Made by a program: the position numbers and the translations under genes
Notes under the pieces: generated by a model
The model's input: only the letters and a program-made list of their open reading frames with translations
Database searches by the model: none
What the model was told of the DNA's origin: nothing
DNA from: Oceanipulchritudo coccoides
GTDB taxonomy: Bacteria; Verrucomicrobiota; Verrucomicrobiia; Opitutales; Oceanipulchritudinaceae
Reading direction: 5' to 3'
Assembly (NCBI RefSeq): GCF_010500615.1
Contig: NZ_JAAGNX010000003.1
Span: forward strand, 744,001-808,000
DNA: 64,000 nucleotides
Shown here: in pieces, positions 1 to 8,040 of the stretch
How the letters are laid out: each line of letters starts with the position of its first letter
How positions within the stretch are numbered: position 1 is the first letter of the stretch

Positions 1-2
1 GG

Positions 3-386
3 GGCTCCAAGCGTTTCCTCACCTATTACCTGACTTGTGTCGTCGGGGCGGGGATTATCCAGCTCACTGTCGCCTCAATCTCACTTAAAAGCGGCGGCAA
101 CCCCTACCCCACAATTGGGGCGTCTGGAGGAACCTATGGCATCCTTCTGGCCTTTGGGATGCTCTTCCCGTATCGCCGGATCATGCTTCTCTTCCCGCCA
201 ATTCCAATGGAAGCACGCTATTTTGTCATCCTTTTCGGCGGCTTGGAATTGTTTCTGGGTGTCTCAGGATTGCGCACCGGCATCGCGCATTTTGCCCACT
301 TGGGCGGTATGCTCTTCGGGGCCCTCCTCATCCTGTACTGGCGGGGCAAGTTGCCCGTCAAGCCAAAGCACCGGATCTATTGGTAA
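3..386 (+). CDS. Rhomboid family intramembrane serine protease, C-terminal part
   Basis: The window opens inside this gene; 127 codons remain and the start is missing. The visible part carries the two catalytic elements of rhomboid proteases: the serine motif GASGG (Ser at visible residue 41) at the start of a hydrophobic helix, and the histidine in AHLGG (visible residue 99) in the last membrane helix, followed by a short basic tail. Rhomboids cleave transmembrane substrates inside the bilayer. The TAA stop lies 14 nt from the convergent dUTPase gene. The substrate cannot be predicted. A second, only distantly similar rhomboid lies at 45.2-46.1 kb. The family call is firm; the N-terminal architecture is unknown. 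Confidence 0.85.
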   Translation, partial: GSKRFLTYYLTCVVGAGIIQLTVASISLKSGGNPYPTIGASGGTYGILLAFGMLFPYRRIMLLFPPIPMEARYFVILFGGLELFLGVSGLRTGIAHFAHLGGMLFGALLILYWRGKLPVKPKHRIYW

Positions 387-400
387 GCTACCAGTCCCGG

Positions 401-772
401 TCAAATATGCCGTGAGTCCGATTCGTCCTTGGTGGAGTAACCGCTCTCCTGGCGTTCATGGTTGACTTTGTTCTTCTTGGTGTAGGCATCATAGACATCT
501 TCTGCCGTCATCCCAAGAACCTGGGCCAGCGATACAAGAAAGTGAAAGAGATCCACCACTTCGACTTTTGCATTCTGCTCATCAAATTCCTGGTACTTGG
601 CCCACCATTTCCAGGGAACGGAATCCACCAGCTCTGCCAGCTCCTGCTCCATGGCCCGCGTGTAATTCAAGACCCAACGCGTCTTTTCAGCCTCATCAAG
701 TCCTTCAAGCTCCACGCCAATTCGCCGGTTGAGCGTTGCCTGCATCGAGAATATCTCTTCCAACTTATCCAT
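401..772 (-). CDS. Dimeric dUTP diphosphatase (dUTPase_2, all-alpha NTP-PPase)
   Basis: This 123-residue all-helical protein resembles dimeric dUTPases of the MazG-like superfamily, which hydrolyse dUTP to dUMP and pyrophosphate. This keeps uracil out of DNA and feeds thymidylate synthesis. It shows the acidic metal-binding helices EQELAEL (residues 42-48) and EVVD (71-74) and the C-terminal basic segment KKNKVNHERQESGY (99-112), which is characteristic of the family. Its length is normal. It is convergent with the rhomboid gene and divergent from the basic protein gene at 877, with a 104-nt region between them that should hold both promoters. It is unrelated to trimeric Dut. Confidence 0.85.
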   Translation of the reverse strand: MDKLEEIFSMQATLNRRIGVELEGLDEAEKTRWVLNYTRAMEQELAELVDSVPWKWWAKYQEFDEQNAKVEVVDLFHFLVSLAQVLGMTAEDVYDAYTKKNKVNHERQESGYSTKDESDSRHI

Positions 773-876
773 TCCTAGGTGATGCGATTATCCCGCCTTT
801 AGGGCAAGTTCATATCCTTTTATCTTGCTGGTTGATGGGCTTTTAACCTTCAATCGGTCCAAGACGGAAGACACTC

Positions 877-1557
877 ATGCCAGATTTTGAAAATATTGAT
901 CAATATGAATCCAAGGGGCCCAAATCGGGTCGCAAACGGATAGTCCCAATTGCCCCGCATTCCATGCAAGCTGTTGATTACAGGCCGGTTAAGCGATCTG
1001 GTGAAAAACCAAGGGAGCGCAAGCGCACTGCGCCTTACCAGAAGGTGGATGTGGAGCCAGTTTCCATCCGCCAGATGGAAAAGGAATTCCGTCAGGCTGC
1101 CCGTATCGATGCAAAGCGACAGGGGCGATCCGGATTGGCCGGATTACTGAAGGCTCTCCGCGAGTTCCTCTCTTCCCTGTTCGGAAAGAAAAAGAAGAAA
1201 AACCGCCGGCCGCGACAACAGCGGGGGCCACGGTCTCGAAATCGTACAAGACGTCCCCAGGGCAAGCGTAAACCCCGTCCAGAGGGAGGAAATCCCAAGG
1301 AAGAGGGCAAACCGTCCGGCAAAAGGCCTCGCAAGCGCAGTCGCTCCAACAAGCCAAAACAGGATAACCAGAAACAGGGGCAGGATAGAAACAGGAACAA
1401 GCCGGGAGAAGGCAGCAGTGAGCGTAAACCTGACGGAGCCAAGTCCAGGAATCGCTCGAGGGGTCAGCGCCGCGGGAGGCGTTCGCAGGGCAACCGCCAA
1501 GGGTCTTCCAGAGATGGACAACCCAAGGACGGCGGACAATCAGGACAGCCAAACTAA
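877..1557 (+). CDS. Highly basic low-complexity protein of unknown function
   Basis: I do not recognise a family. The 226-residue product has an N-terminal half of mixed composition (residues 1-100) and a short hydrophobic/amphipathic stretch around 105-120 (GLAGLLKALREFLSSLFG). A poly-lysine run follows, then about 100 residues made almost entirely of Arg, Lys, Gly, Gln, Asn, Ser and Pro. Such a tail suggests binding to nucleic acid or another polyanion, but no fold can be named. A GGAAG ribosome-binding-like sequence precedes the ATG. The stop is 11 nt upstream of murA, so it is probably the first gene of a murA-ruvB transcript. Codon use looks like that of its neighbours and the frame is open throughout, so it is very likely real. 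Confidence 0.7.
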   Translation: MPDFENIDQYESKGPKSGRKRIVPIAPHSMQAVDYRPVKRSGEKPRERKRTAPYQKVDVEPVSIRQMEKEFRQAARIDAKRQGRSGLAGLLKALREFLSSLFGKKKKKNRRPRQQRGPRSRNRTRRPQGKRKPRPEGGNPKEEGKPSGKRPRKRSRSNKPKQDNQKQGQDRNRNKPGEGSSERKPDGAKSRNRSRGQRRGRRSQGNRQGSSRDGQPKDGGQSGQPN

Positions 1558-1568
1558 GGTTTTCGGAA

Positions 1569-2873
1569 ATGGACGTTTTCCAAATTGAGGGAGGCCACAC
1601 GCTGAACGGATCTGTCTCCGTGGGTGGGGCTAAAAATGCAGCCCTGCCGATTTTTGCGGCAACACTCCTGACCGGAGAGACATGCCGTATTGAGGCAGTC
1701 CCCGACCTGACGGACATCCGCTTCATGGCCAAGATTCTCCGATACCTTGGGGCAAGGGTTGACCAGACCGGACCGCATTCATGGGAGATTGAGGCTAAGG
1801 AAGTCCATCATCGGGCTCCCTACGAGCTGGTGCGTCAAATGCGTGCTTCTGTCTGCCTCCTCGGTCCGTTGGTCGGCCGGTTGCGGCGGGCCGAAGTATC
1901 CCTGCCAGGCGGTTGTGTCATTGGGCCCCGCCCGATTGATTTGCATTTGAAGGGCTTGAGCCGTCTGGGATGCACCATTGATGTCCGCAACGGTTACGTC
2001 GAGGTCGATGGATCCGGGCTGCGTGGGGATTATCTCTATTTGGGAGGCCGACACGGACCCACCGTCACCGGAACGGCCAATATGGTCATGGCAGCTGTGC
2101 TTGCCCCCGGAGTGACGAGGATCGAGAGCGCCGCCTGCGAGCCAGAGGTTGTCGATCTCTGCCAGATGCTCGTCAAGATGGGAGCCAAAATCCACGGCAT
2201 TGGAAGCCACTACCTCAAGATTGAGGGAGTCAAGGAATTGAAGGGATGCCAGCACTCGGTCTTACCCGACCGGATTGAGGCTGGAACGCTTTTGATCGCC
2301 GGGGCCATGACACATGGGGAGGTCACCGTTGAAAACGTTGTCCCGGGCCACATGCGCGCACTCCTCGACACACTGGAATCCTGTGGCGTGGAATGTGAAA
2401 TTTTTCCCGACCAGCGCCAGATTACGGTCAAGAAAAATTCAGGTGAATACAAGCCGGTCGAGATCATTACCCTGCCCCACCCCGGTTTCCCGACTGACTT
2501 GCAGGCACAGATGCTCGCCTTGATGAGCCTCACACCCGGTCTCAGCTTCATCACCGAACGCATTTATCCAAACCGTTTCATGCACGTGCCGGAGTTGCTG
2601 CGCATGGGAGCGCACATTTCCATGGAAGGTGCTTCTGCCGTCGTCAAAGGCGTCGATCAGCTTTACGGGGCCCCGATTATGGCCTCCGACCTGCGCGCCA
2701 GTGCCGCTCTTGTCATTGCCGGGCTTGCCGCACAAGGCACGACCTGGATCCAGCGAATCTACCACCTTGACCGGGGTTACGAATCCCTCGAAAGCAAGCT
2801 GAATGCACTCGGGGCAAAGATTAACCGGGTTGATGAATCCTTATTGCCCAGCGAATTACTTGAAGATGCCTGA
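1569..2873 (+). CDS. murA: UDP-N-acetylglucosamine 1-carboxyvinyltransferase
   Basis: MurA transfers enolpyruvate from PEP to UDP-GlcNAc, the first committed cytoplasmic step of peptidoglycan synthesis. The 434-residue protein has the family's usual length. Lys22 and Asn23 lie in GGAKNAALP near the N-terminus. The catalytic cysteine is Cys116 in [15 protein letters not shown], equivalent to Cys115 of E. coli; because it is Cys and not Asp, the enzyme is predicted to be fosfomycin-sensitive in type. Two EPSP-synthase-like domains follow. The start is 11 nt after the basic-protein gene, and the stop overlaps the ruvB start by 8 nt, which suggests translational coupling. Confidence 0.95.
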   Translation: MDVFQIEGGHTLNGSVSVGGAKNAALPIFAATLLTGETCRIEAVPDLTDIRFMAKILRYLGARVDQTGPHSWEIEAKEVHHRAPYELVRQMRASVCLLGPLVGRLRRAEVSLPGGCVIGPRPIDLHLKGLSRLGCTIDVRNGYVEVDGSGLRGDYLYLGGRHGPTVTGTANMVMAAVLAPGVTRIESAACEPEVVDLCQMLVKMGAKIHGIGSHYLKIEGVKELKGCQHSVLPDRIEAGTLLIAGAMTHGEVTVENVVPGHMRALLDTLESCGVECEIFPDQRQITVKKNSGEYKPVEIITLPHPGFPTDLQAQMLALMSLTPGLSFITERIYPNRFMHVPELLRMGAHISMEGASAVVKGVDQLYGAPIMASDLRASAALVIAGLAAQGTTWIQRIYHLDRGYESLESKLNALGAKINRVDESLLPSELLEDA

Positions 2874-3909
2874 CGCGCCAGAAACTCCGAAAGGCAATGA
2901 ATTTCTCGAGAAAGCCTTGAATCGCGAAGAGAACCGGGATGCCGCCCTCAGGCCCATCTCCTTCGATGATTTTACCGGACAGCCAAAGACGATTGAGCGC
3001 TTGATGATTATGACCGGTGCTTCCCGGAAGCGGGGCGATGTGATGAGCCACGTGCTCCTGAGCGGTCCTCCAGGTCTGGGAAAGACCACCCTCGCCCACA
3101 TCATCGGGCATGTCATGGAAAAACAGGTTGTCATCACTTCGGGACCCGTGATCGAAAAGCCCGGGGACCTTGCCGGGATGCTCACCAATCTCGAAGAGGG
3201 ACATATTCTCTTTATTGATGAGATGCACCGCATTCCCAAGACCGTGGAGGAATACCTCTACAGCGCGATGGAGGATTACCGCATCGATATCATGATCGAC
3301 CAGGGCCCGAATGCCCGGTCAGTCAGTCTGAACCTGCCGCGCTTTACCCTCGTTGGGGCAACCACCCGGATGGGCTTGCTCACCGCCCCTCTACGAAGTC
3401 GCTTCACCCTGCAGTCGAGACTCGATTACTACAACCGGGGCGATTTGGTCAAAATCGTCAAGCGGAGTTGCAAACTCCTCGGAGTTCCTGTCAAGGATGA
3501 TGGGGCAACCGAGATTGCCGGCCGCGCCCGTGGCACACCGCGGATCGCAAATAACTTGATTCACTTTGTCAGGGACTTTGCCGAGGAACGCGGAGACGGC
3601 GTGATCACGGCCGATATCGCGGCCAAGGCTCTTTCGTTGCTGGAAATAGACGAACGAGGCCTTGATGAAATGGATAAACGCATTCTGGATGTAATGGCTC
3701 GTCACTACAAAGGCGGACCAGTCGGGCTCGGGACAATTGCCGTGGCGGTCGGCGAGGAGCGACACACGCTTGAGGAAGTCCATGAACCCTACCTGATCCA
3801 GGAAGGCTACCTCCAGCGCACCCCACAGGGCCGTATCCTGACTGCTGCCGGCTGGGCAATTTCCGGTATCAGCAAAGCCGGGGCGGACCAACTGGACCTG
3901 ATCGACTAA
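2866..3909 (+). CDS. ruvB: Holliday junction branch migration DNA helicase RuvB
   Basis: RuvB is the hexameric AAA+ motor that drives branch migration with RuvA during recombinational repair. The chosen ATG gives 347 residues, the normal length; an upstream in-frame ATG at 2803 would add 21 residues inside murA. Visible are Walker A GPPGLGKT (residues 67-74), Walker [11 protein letters not shown], the sensor segment GATTRMG, the LRSRF arginine-finger region, and the C-terminal winged helix with [11 protein letters not shown] and [16 protein letters not shown]. The start overlaps the end of murA. ruvA and ruvC are not in the window. Confidence 0.95.
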   Translation: MPDAPETPKGNEFLEKALNREENRDAALRPISFDDFTGQPKTIERLMIMTGASRKRGDVMSHVLLSGPPGLGKTTLAHIIGHVMEKQVVITSGPVIEKPGDLAGMLTNLEEGHILFIDEMHRIPKTVEEYLYSAMEDYRIDIMIDQGPNARSVSLNLPRFTLVGATTRMGLLTAPLRSRFTLQSRLDYYNRGDLVKIVKRSCKLLGVPVKDDGATEIAGRARGTPRIANNLIHFVRDFAEERGDGVITADIAAKALSLLEIDERGLDEMDKRILDVMARHYKGGPVGLGTIAVAVGEERHTLEEVHEPYLIQEGYLQRTPQGRILTAAGWAISGISKAGADQLDLID

Positions 3910-3919
3910 TCCGCTGGAA

Positions 3920-4732
3920 ATGACTTCCGTCGATGCCAGCATCAAGCCCCTGCTCACGGTTGAGAGTCTTTGCGTGCATCTTGGGAGTCCCCGCATCGAG
4001 GCCGTTCGTGGTATCGATTTTTCAATACAACCCGGTGAGATAGTCGGCCTTGCCGGGGAGAGTGGAAGCGGGAAATCCGTCACCGCGCTTGCCCTCACGA
4101 GATTGCTTCCCGAGAAGGCCGCACCAGCTTACCGGGGCAAAGTGAGTTTTGCAGGCAGCCCGGATAACCTCCTCTCCCTTGGGGAAAGAGCCCTCAGACA
4201 GGTCCGGGGATCCGGAATTGGCTATATCTTTCAGGAACCATCAGCGAGCTTCAATCCGGTTTTCAATATCCGTTCACACATGGAGGAAGTTCTCCGACTG
4301 CAGAAAGTTCCCTCCCGCCAGTCCAGCCAACGTATTGAACAAGCGTTTGGAGAAGTCGGTATCCCGGCGGATTCCACGCATCTGGAGGCATGGCCGGGTG
4401 ATTTCAGTGGTGGAATGCTTCAACGCACGGCCATCGCCTGCGCCCTTCTGGCTGAGCCCGGAATTCTCATTGCCGATGAACCCACGACCGCGCTGGACGC
4501 TTCGACCCAGAAACGGATTGTCGATTTATTGAAACGGCTCAACCGGGAAAGAAATATGGCCATTCTCTTTATTTCGCACGACCTTGGTTTACTGAAGGAC
4601 ATTGCCTCCAGAATCCTCGTCATGAAAGAAGGGCGTATTGTCGAGGGCGGCCCGGTGGGCAAAGTTCTGACAAGCCCCAAGGATCCGTATACGCGCCAAT
4701 TGCTGGATTCCCTGCCAAAGTTGCGCCGCTGA
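3920..4732 (+). CDS. Oligopeptide-type ABC transporter ATP-binding protein (DppD/OppD-like)
   Basis: This is a 270-residue ABC ATPase. It shows Walker A GESGSGKS (residues 46-53), a Q-loop in IFQEPSASFNPV, the signature FSGGMLQRT, Walker B ILIADEPTTALD and the H-loop ISHD. The segments EPSASFNP and DPYTRQLL are typical of the dipeptide/oligopeptide/nickel importer branch. The usual C-terminal Cys-containing iron-sulfur extension of DppD/OppD is not apparent after DPYTRQLLDSLPKL. No permease, substrate-binding protein or second ATPase is adjacent, so its partners must be encoded elsewhere. It begins 10 nt after ruvB and may share its transcript. The substrate is unknown. Confidence 0.85.
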   Translation: MTSVDASIKPLLTVESLCVHLGSPRIEAVRGIDFSIQPGEIVGLAGESGSGKSVTALALTRLLPEKAAPAYRGKVSFAGSPDNLLSLGERALRQVRGSGIGYIFQEPSASFNPVFNIRSHMEEVLRLQKVPSRQSSQRIEQAFGEVGIPADSTHLEAWPGDFSGGMLQRTAIACALLAEPGILIADEPTTALDASTQKRIVDLLKRLNRERNMAILFISHDLGLLKDIASRILVMKEGRIVEGGPVGKVLTSPKDPYTRQLLDSLPKLRR

Positions 4733-4803
4733 CCCGCCCGCTGTTTTCCCTTGCGGCCAGTGGTTCAATGAAGTAAAAAGGCGGCTAGGAGAATCTGATA
4801 TTT

Positions 4804-5502
4804 ATGAAATCACTACCGTTAATTGTTGTCCTTGCAGTTGTGGCCGTCGTGGGCTTTGTCCTCTTTTTCTGGAATCAGGGAAGGCTTGCTGACAAGGAGC
4901 AAGCCATGCAGGAGCAGATGGAGTTCCTGCTCAATGAACAGGAGAAAATTGCCGGGCTCGAGGAGTCAATCGCGGCCAAGCAAGCTGAAGCTGAGCGGTT
5001 GGCCAAAGAGGCAGTCGAAGCACGGAAAATGGCCGAGGCACAGGCAGAGACAGAACGCCTTGAAAGAGAAAAGATGGTTGCTGAGCTGAATGCCCGCCTG
5101 CAAAAGGAGGCTGAGGAACGCCGTCAGGCGGAAGCCGCCCAACTTGAATTGCAGGAAAAGATGGAGTCCCTCCAGCTCGCCCAGAAGGAAGCGCAAGTAG
5201 CTTTGGCCGAACTGCAAAAGACCCGTGGCGGGGGAGCCTCATACGCTCCCGAGGAAGAATCCCTGCAGCAGAAACTGATCGAACAGGAAAAGCTCCTTGC
5301 TTCACTTGAGGAGGAAAACCAGTCCTTGAAATTGCGCCAGCAAACCCTCACAGAGCAGCAAATGCGCACCGAGGAGGCGATCATGAAAGCTGGTGGGCAG
5401 GTGGATATTCCCTACCCGGAAATTCGCTCCCCCAACGTCAAGCGGCGCCAGGCCATTTACTTCAAGGAACGCGTTGCTGGCTCCACTACTCCCGGGGGTT
5501 GA
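4804..5502 (+). CDS. Membrane-anchored coiled-coil protein of unknown function
   Basis: The 232-residue product has one N-terminal membrane segment (about residues 5-23, SLPLIVVLAVVAVVGFVLFF) with a short cytoplasmic lead. A long Glu/Ala/Lys/Gln-rich stretch to about residue 200 is predicted to be a continuous coiled coil by its heptad-like spacing of Leu and Ala. The last 30 residues are non-helical, containing PYPEIRSPNVKRRQ. I recognise no catalytic domain. It could be a structural or scaffolding protein projecting into the periplasm. The gap to the ABC ATPase gene is 71 nt, so it may have its own promoter. It converges on the methyltransferase gene at 5528. Confidence 0.6.
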   Translation: MKSLPLIVVLAVVAVVGFVLFFWNQGRLADKEQAMQEQMEFLLNEQEKIAGLEESIAAKQAEAERLAKEAVEARKMAEAQAETERLEREKMVAELNARLQKEAEERRQAEAAQLELQEKMESLQLAQKEAQVALAELQKTRGGGASYAPEEESLQQKLIEQEKLLASLEEENQSLKLRQQTLTEQQMRTEEAIMKAGGQVDIPYPEIRSPNVKRRQAIYFKERVAGSTTPGG

Positions 5503-5527
5503 GCGAGAGACAACCTGATTCTTTTTC

Positions 5528-6283
5528 TCAGAGCGGCTTGCGGGCAACCCAGAACCGGCACTCGTCGGAGAATTCCCGTGTACCAATCGGCTCTTTGGCA
5601 ATTGATGACCGGAGGCTGTCCCATTCGCATTTCCAGCCAGCCTCCTGAAGGGCTTTACGGACTTCTTCCGGAGTGGGCACATGGATATAAAGTTTGCCCA
5701 GTTCAGTCTCTTCCCAACGGTCCCCGAATTCCAACAGCTCCGGCTTTTGCTTGCCCTTGTTCCAGCGGTCCTGTTCCTGACGCCAGAATTTCTTAAATCG
5801 TGGGTTGTGGCGATCGTGCGTGGTAAAGACAAATGCCCCGCCGGGCCTGATGACGCGGAAAATTTCCGCAAGCGCCTTCTGGCGGGCTTCCCTCCCGGGA
5901 ATTTGCATGAGGCCATTAAACCCGAAGATGGCGCCGTCAAAGAGCTCGTCCTCGAACTTCAGATGAGTGGCGTCTCCCTGTTGAAAAGCCACCGACAACT
6001 CAAGGACAGTTGAAATTCTTCGTGCCTCCTTGACCATTCCTTTGGAGATCTCGATTCCGAGCAGATGCTCAAAGCCCAGTTCGGCCAGCCCGATGGCAAT
6101 CCGGCCCGTTCCGGTACCCAGTTCAAGGATGCGATCCTTTTGATCAAAAACACGGCGAAAGAGGACTTCCTCTGACTGCCAGAGGCCGATGTTGGCTGTC
6201 GCCCGTCGGTAGTGATCCACGACTTCCGGATCCTCATAGTAGGATTTCACCCAACTGGATTCAACTTTTTCAGCGGCGCACAT
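5528..6283 (-). CDS. SAM-dependent methyltransferase, class I
   Basis: This 251-residue protein has a Rossmann-type SAM site: motif I ILELGTGTGR (residues 52-61), an acidic residue at the end of strand 2 (GIEIS, Glu78), and the motif II-like stretch FDGAIFGFNGLMQIPG. It resembles the Methyltransf_25/11 group of small-molecule methylases. The C-terminal half is acidic/basic and contains PTPEEVRKALQEAGW, the usual last strand region. It is the last gene of a tight minus-strand set after the ketoacyl synthase, ACP and CrtI-like flavoprotein, starting 11 nt after the flavoprotein stop. It may therefore methylate the product of that pathway, but the substrate cannot be read from sequence. Confidence 0.8.
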   Translation of the reverse strand: MCAAEKVESSWVKSYYEDPEVVDHYRRATANIGLWQSEEVLFRRVFDQKDRILELGTGTGRIAIGLAELGFEHLLGIEISKGMVKEARRISTVLELSVAFQQGDATHLKFEDELFDGAIFGFNGLMQIPGREARQKALAEIFRVIRPGGAFVFTTHDRHNPRFKKFWRQEQDRWNKGKQKPELLEFGDRWEETELGKLYIHVPTPEEVRKALQEAGWKCEWDSLRSSIAKEPIGTREFSDECRFWVARKPL

Positions 6284-6294
6284 TGCAGAACATT

Positions 6295-7722
6295 TCAGGT
6301 AGTCAGTCCGTAGCGGTTGGCAATGCTAATTCCGCTGAGCATCGCCCCGACAATTCCGAGAAAGCCCTGATCGGTGCCCGCCAGAAAAAGGTTCTCATAC
6401 TCAGTCTGGCCATTGCGGGACTTTTCGGTCGCACCGTAAACGGCTCCCCCAAAATGGGACGTGAACTTTTCTACTGTGCGCGGAGTGAACATGTCCGTGC
6501 AAACAGTCTCTGCCTCGATGACTGAGGATTCAAGGCCCGGAAGAAAGCGCAGGGCACTGTCGACAATCCGCGGATACCAAGCGGCCTTCTCCTGTTGGTA
6601 AGTGTCCTCGTCGTAGTCCTTCCAAATGCGGTGATTGGCCAGGCTGGTCACACGTAACAACCCTTCGGGAAGGGCTTCCCCGTCCGGATACAGGTAATTA
6701 TTGGGCATGCAAATGACACCGCTCCTCAGGTCAATCGGCTCCTGTGACTGCTCATAATGAAACTTCGGGCTGTCATTGAAGAATATGATGGTCTCGTTTG
6801 CCCCGAGGGCTGCCGGCGGTTGCGCAAGAACGCTGATCGTTTCCGCAAAGCTTAGACGACCCACCAATTGGCGAACAGCAGGCGCTTCCTCTGACTCGCC
6901 ACAAAGTACCACTGTCTCAGCTTTCCCGGCAGTGGAAATCACCTGCCTTGCGAAGAGCTGCTCTCCCGTCTCGAGCTCCACGCCCCTCGCCTCTGGACCA
7001 TCCGTGAGAATCCTGCGCACCCCGCAACGCATGCGCCGCTCCCCGCCAAGCGAGCGGTATTTGTCGAGAAGGGCCCGGATAATGACACGGACGCCTTCAA
7101 GGGGGCGCCCGAAGCCCTCCTCGAAAACGGCCCGCCAAAGGGTGACAAATTGATCAAAATCCATGTCCCGCTCGCGGGCACTTCCATAATACATGAGGGG
7201 GCAGAAGATCATATCCTCCAAAACCGGATCACTCAGGTACTGCGAAACGACCTTTCGGGCCGATACCACCGGGCGATCAAGATCGAGGGCATCAAACTCC
7301 AGGACAGCTGCCCGCAAACGGCGGAATCCGTCAATTTGCCCGGGAAATGCATCCGCCACATCACTCTCAATCAACTCAAAGCCGTTCTGGAAGCGAAGAT
7401 CCACTCCGGGGAAAGCCACGCGGCTTCCCATCTGTGGATTTAGCTGAAAGGCCTCCCGTGGAATGCGAAGCTGGCGGAAAATCTTTGCCAGCGGGGTTCC
7501 CTTTACGCCGGGTGGGACAAAGTTCGTGACCGCATGAAGACCAACGTCGAACTTGCGTCCAGCCTGAAAGTAGAAGCTGTTCAGCCCGCCCGGGGCATTG
7601 TGCTTCTCAAGGATAAGGACACGCTTGTCGAACATGGCCAGCCGTATACCGGCAGCCAGACCAGCCATGCCACAGCCAATGATGATGGTGTCGTAGCTTG
7701 TCTCGCCCTGGATAGAATCCAT
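6295..7722 (-). CDS. CrtI/phytoene-desaturase-like FAD-dependent oxidoreductase
   Basis: The 475-residue protein has an N-terminal dinucleotide-binding motif (IIIGCGMAGLAAGIRL) followed by PGGLNS and the C-terminal FAD-closing motif NLFLAGTDQGFLGIVGAMLSG. Together these place it in the COG1233 family of carotenoid desaturases/isomerases and retinol-saturase-like enzymes. Members desaturate, saturate or isomerise long polyene chains. No phytoene synthase or other carotenoid gene is nearby. Instead it sits between an ACP gene (33 nt upstream) and a methyltransferase gene (11 nt downstream), so an acyl-ACP-derived substrate is more likely than phytoene. The direction of catalysis and the substrate are unknown. 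Confidence 0.8.
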   Translation of the reverse strand: MDSIQGETSYDTIIIGCGMAGLAAGIRLAMFDKRVLILEKHNAPGGLNSFYFQAGRKFDVGLHAVTNFVPPGVKGTPLAKIFRQLRIPREAFQLNPQMGSRVAFPGVDLRFQNGFELIESDVADAFPGQIDGFRRLRAAVLEFDALDLDRPVVSARKVVSQYLSDPVLEDMIFCPLMYYGSARERDMDFDQFVTLWRAVFEEGFGRPLEGVRVIIRALLDKYRSLGGERRMRCGVRRILTDGPEARGVELETGEQLFARQVISTAGKAETVVLCGESEEAPAVRQLVGRLSFAETISVLAQPPAALGANETIIFFNDSPKFHYEQSQEPIDLRSGVICMPNNYLYPDGEALPEGLLRVTSLANHRIWKDYDEDTYQQEKAAWYPRIVDSALRFLPGLESSVIEAETVCTDMFTPRTVEKFTSHFGGAVYGATEKSRNGQTEYENLFLAGTDQGFLGIVGAMLSGISIANRYGLTT

Positions 7723-7755
7723 CCTTTGGAACCCCGTTCCCGCGGGCGATCAGCG

Positions 7756-8013
7756 TCAGGCCTGAACCGCCTGGAACTTCGGCGTCAGGTACTCTGCACA
7801 ACTGTCCAGACTGGCCAGCTGAGGATAATCCTCCTCCGGCACTTCGATTCCATGCTGCTTGCGCAGCTCCATCACGATATCGAGAAAATCCATCGAATCC
7901 AGGTCCAGCTGGTCACGCAGCCGTACATCGGGTTTGACGCTGCTCAAATCCTCATCAGGGGCGATTTCGGCAATAATGTCCAAAACCACCTGCTTGCACT
8001 CTTCCTTAGTCAT
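7756..8013 (-). CDS. Acyl carrier protein
   Basis: This 85-residue carrier protein has the phosphopantetheine attachment site DLDSMDF, with Ser40 as the attachment residue. That gives the canonical DSL/DSM context on helix 2. The sequence is acidic apart from its C-terminus. It is distinct from a housekeeping AcpP in sequence (IPEEDYPQLASLD in place of the usual IPDEDAEKI region). Its genes on both sides, a FabF-like ketoacyl synthase and a CrtI-like flavoprotein, indicate a dedicated carrier for a specialised acyl chain. The start is 27 nt after the synthase stop. Confidence 0.9.
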   Translation of the reverse strand: MTKEECKQVVLDIIAEIAPDEDLSSVKPDVRLRDQLDLDSMDFLDIVMELRKQHGIEVPEEDYPQLASLDSCAEYLTPKFQAVQA

Positions 8014-8040
8014 ATTTTGCGGGGTTGTAGATAATTCAGT

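Noticed and set aside
6295-7722. Carotenoid biosynthesis locus based on the CrtI-like gene
   Set aside because: No phytoene synthase, cyclase or isoprenoid gene is nearby; the neighbours are an acyl carrier protein and a ketoacyl synthase.
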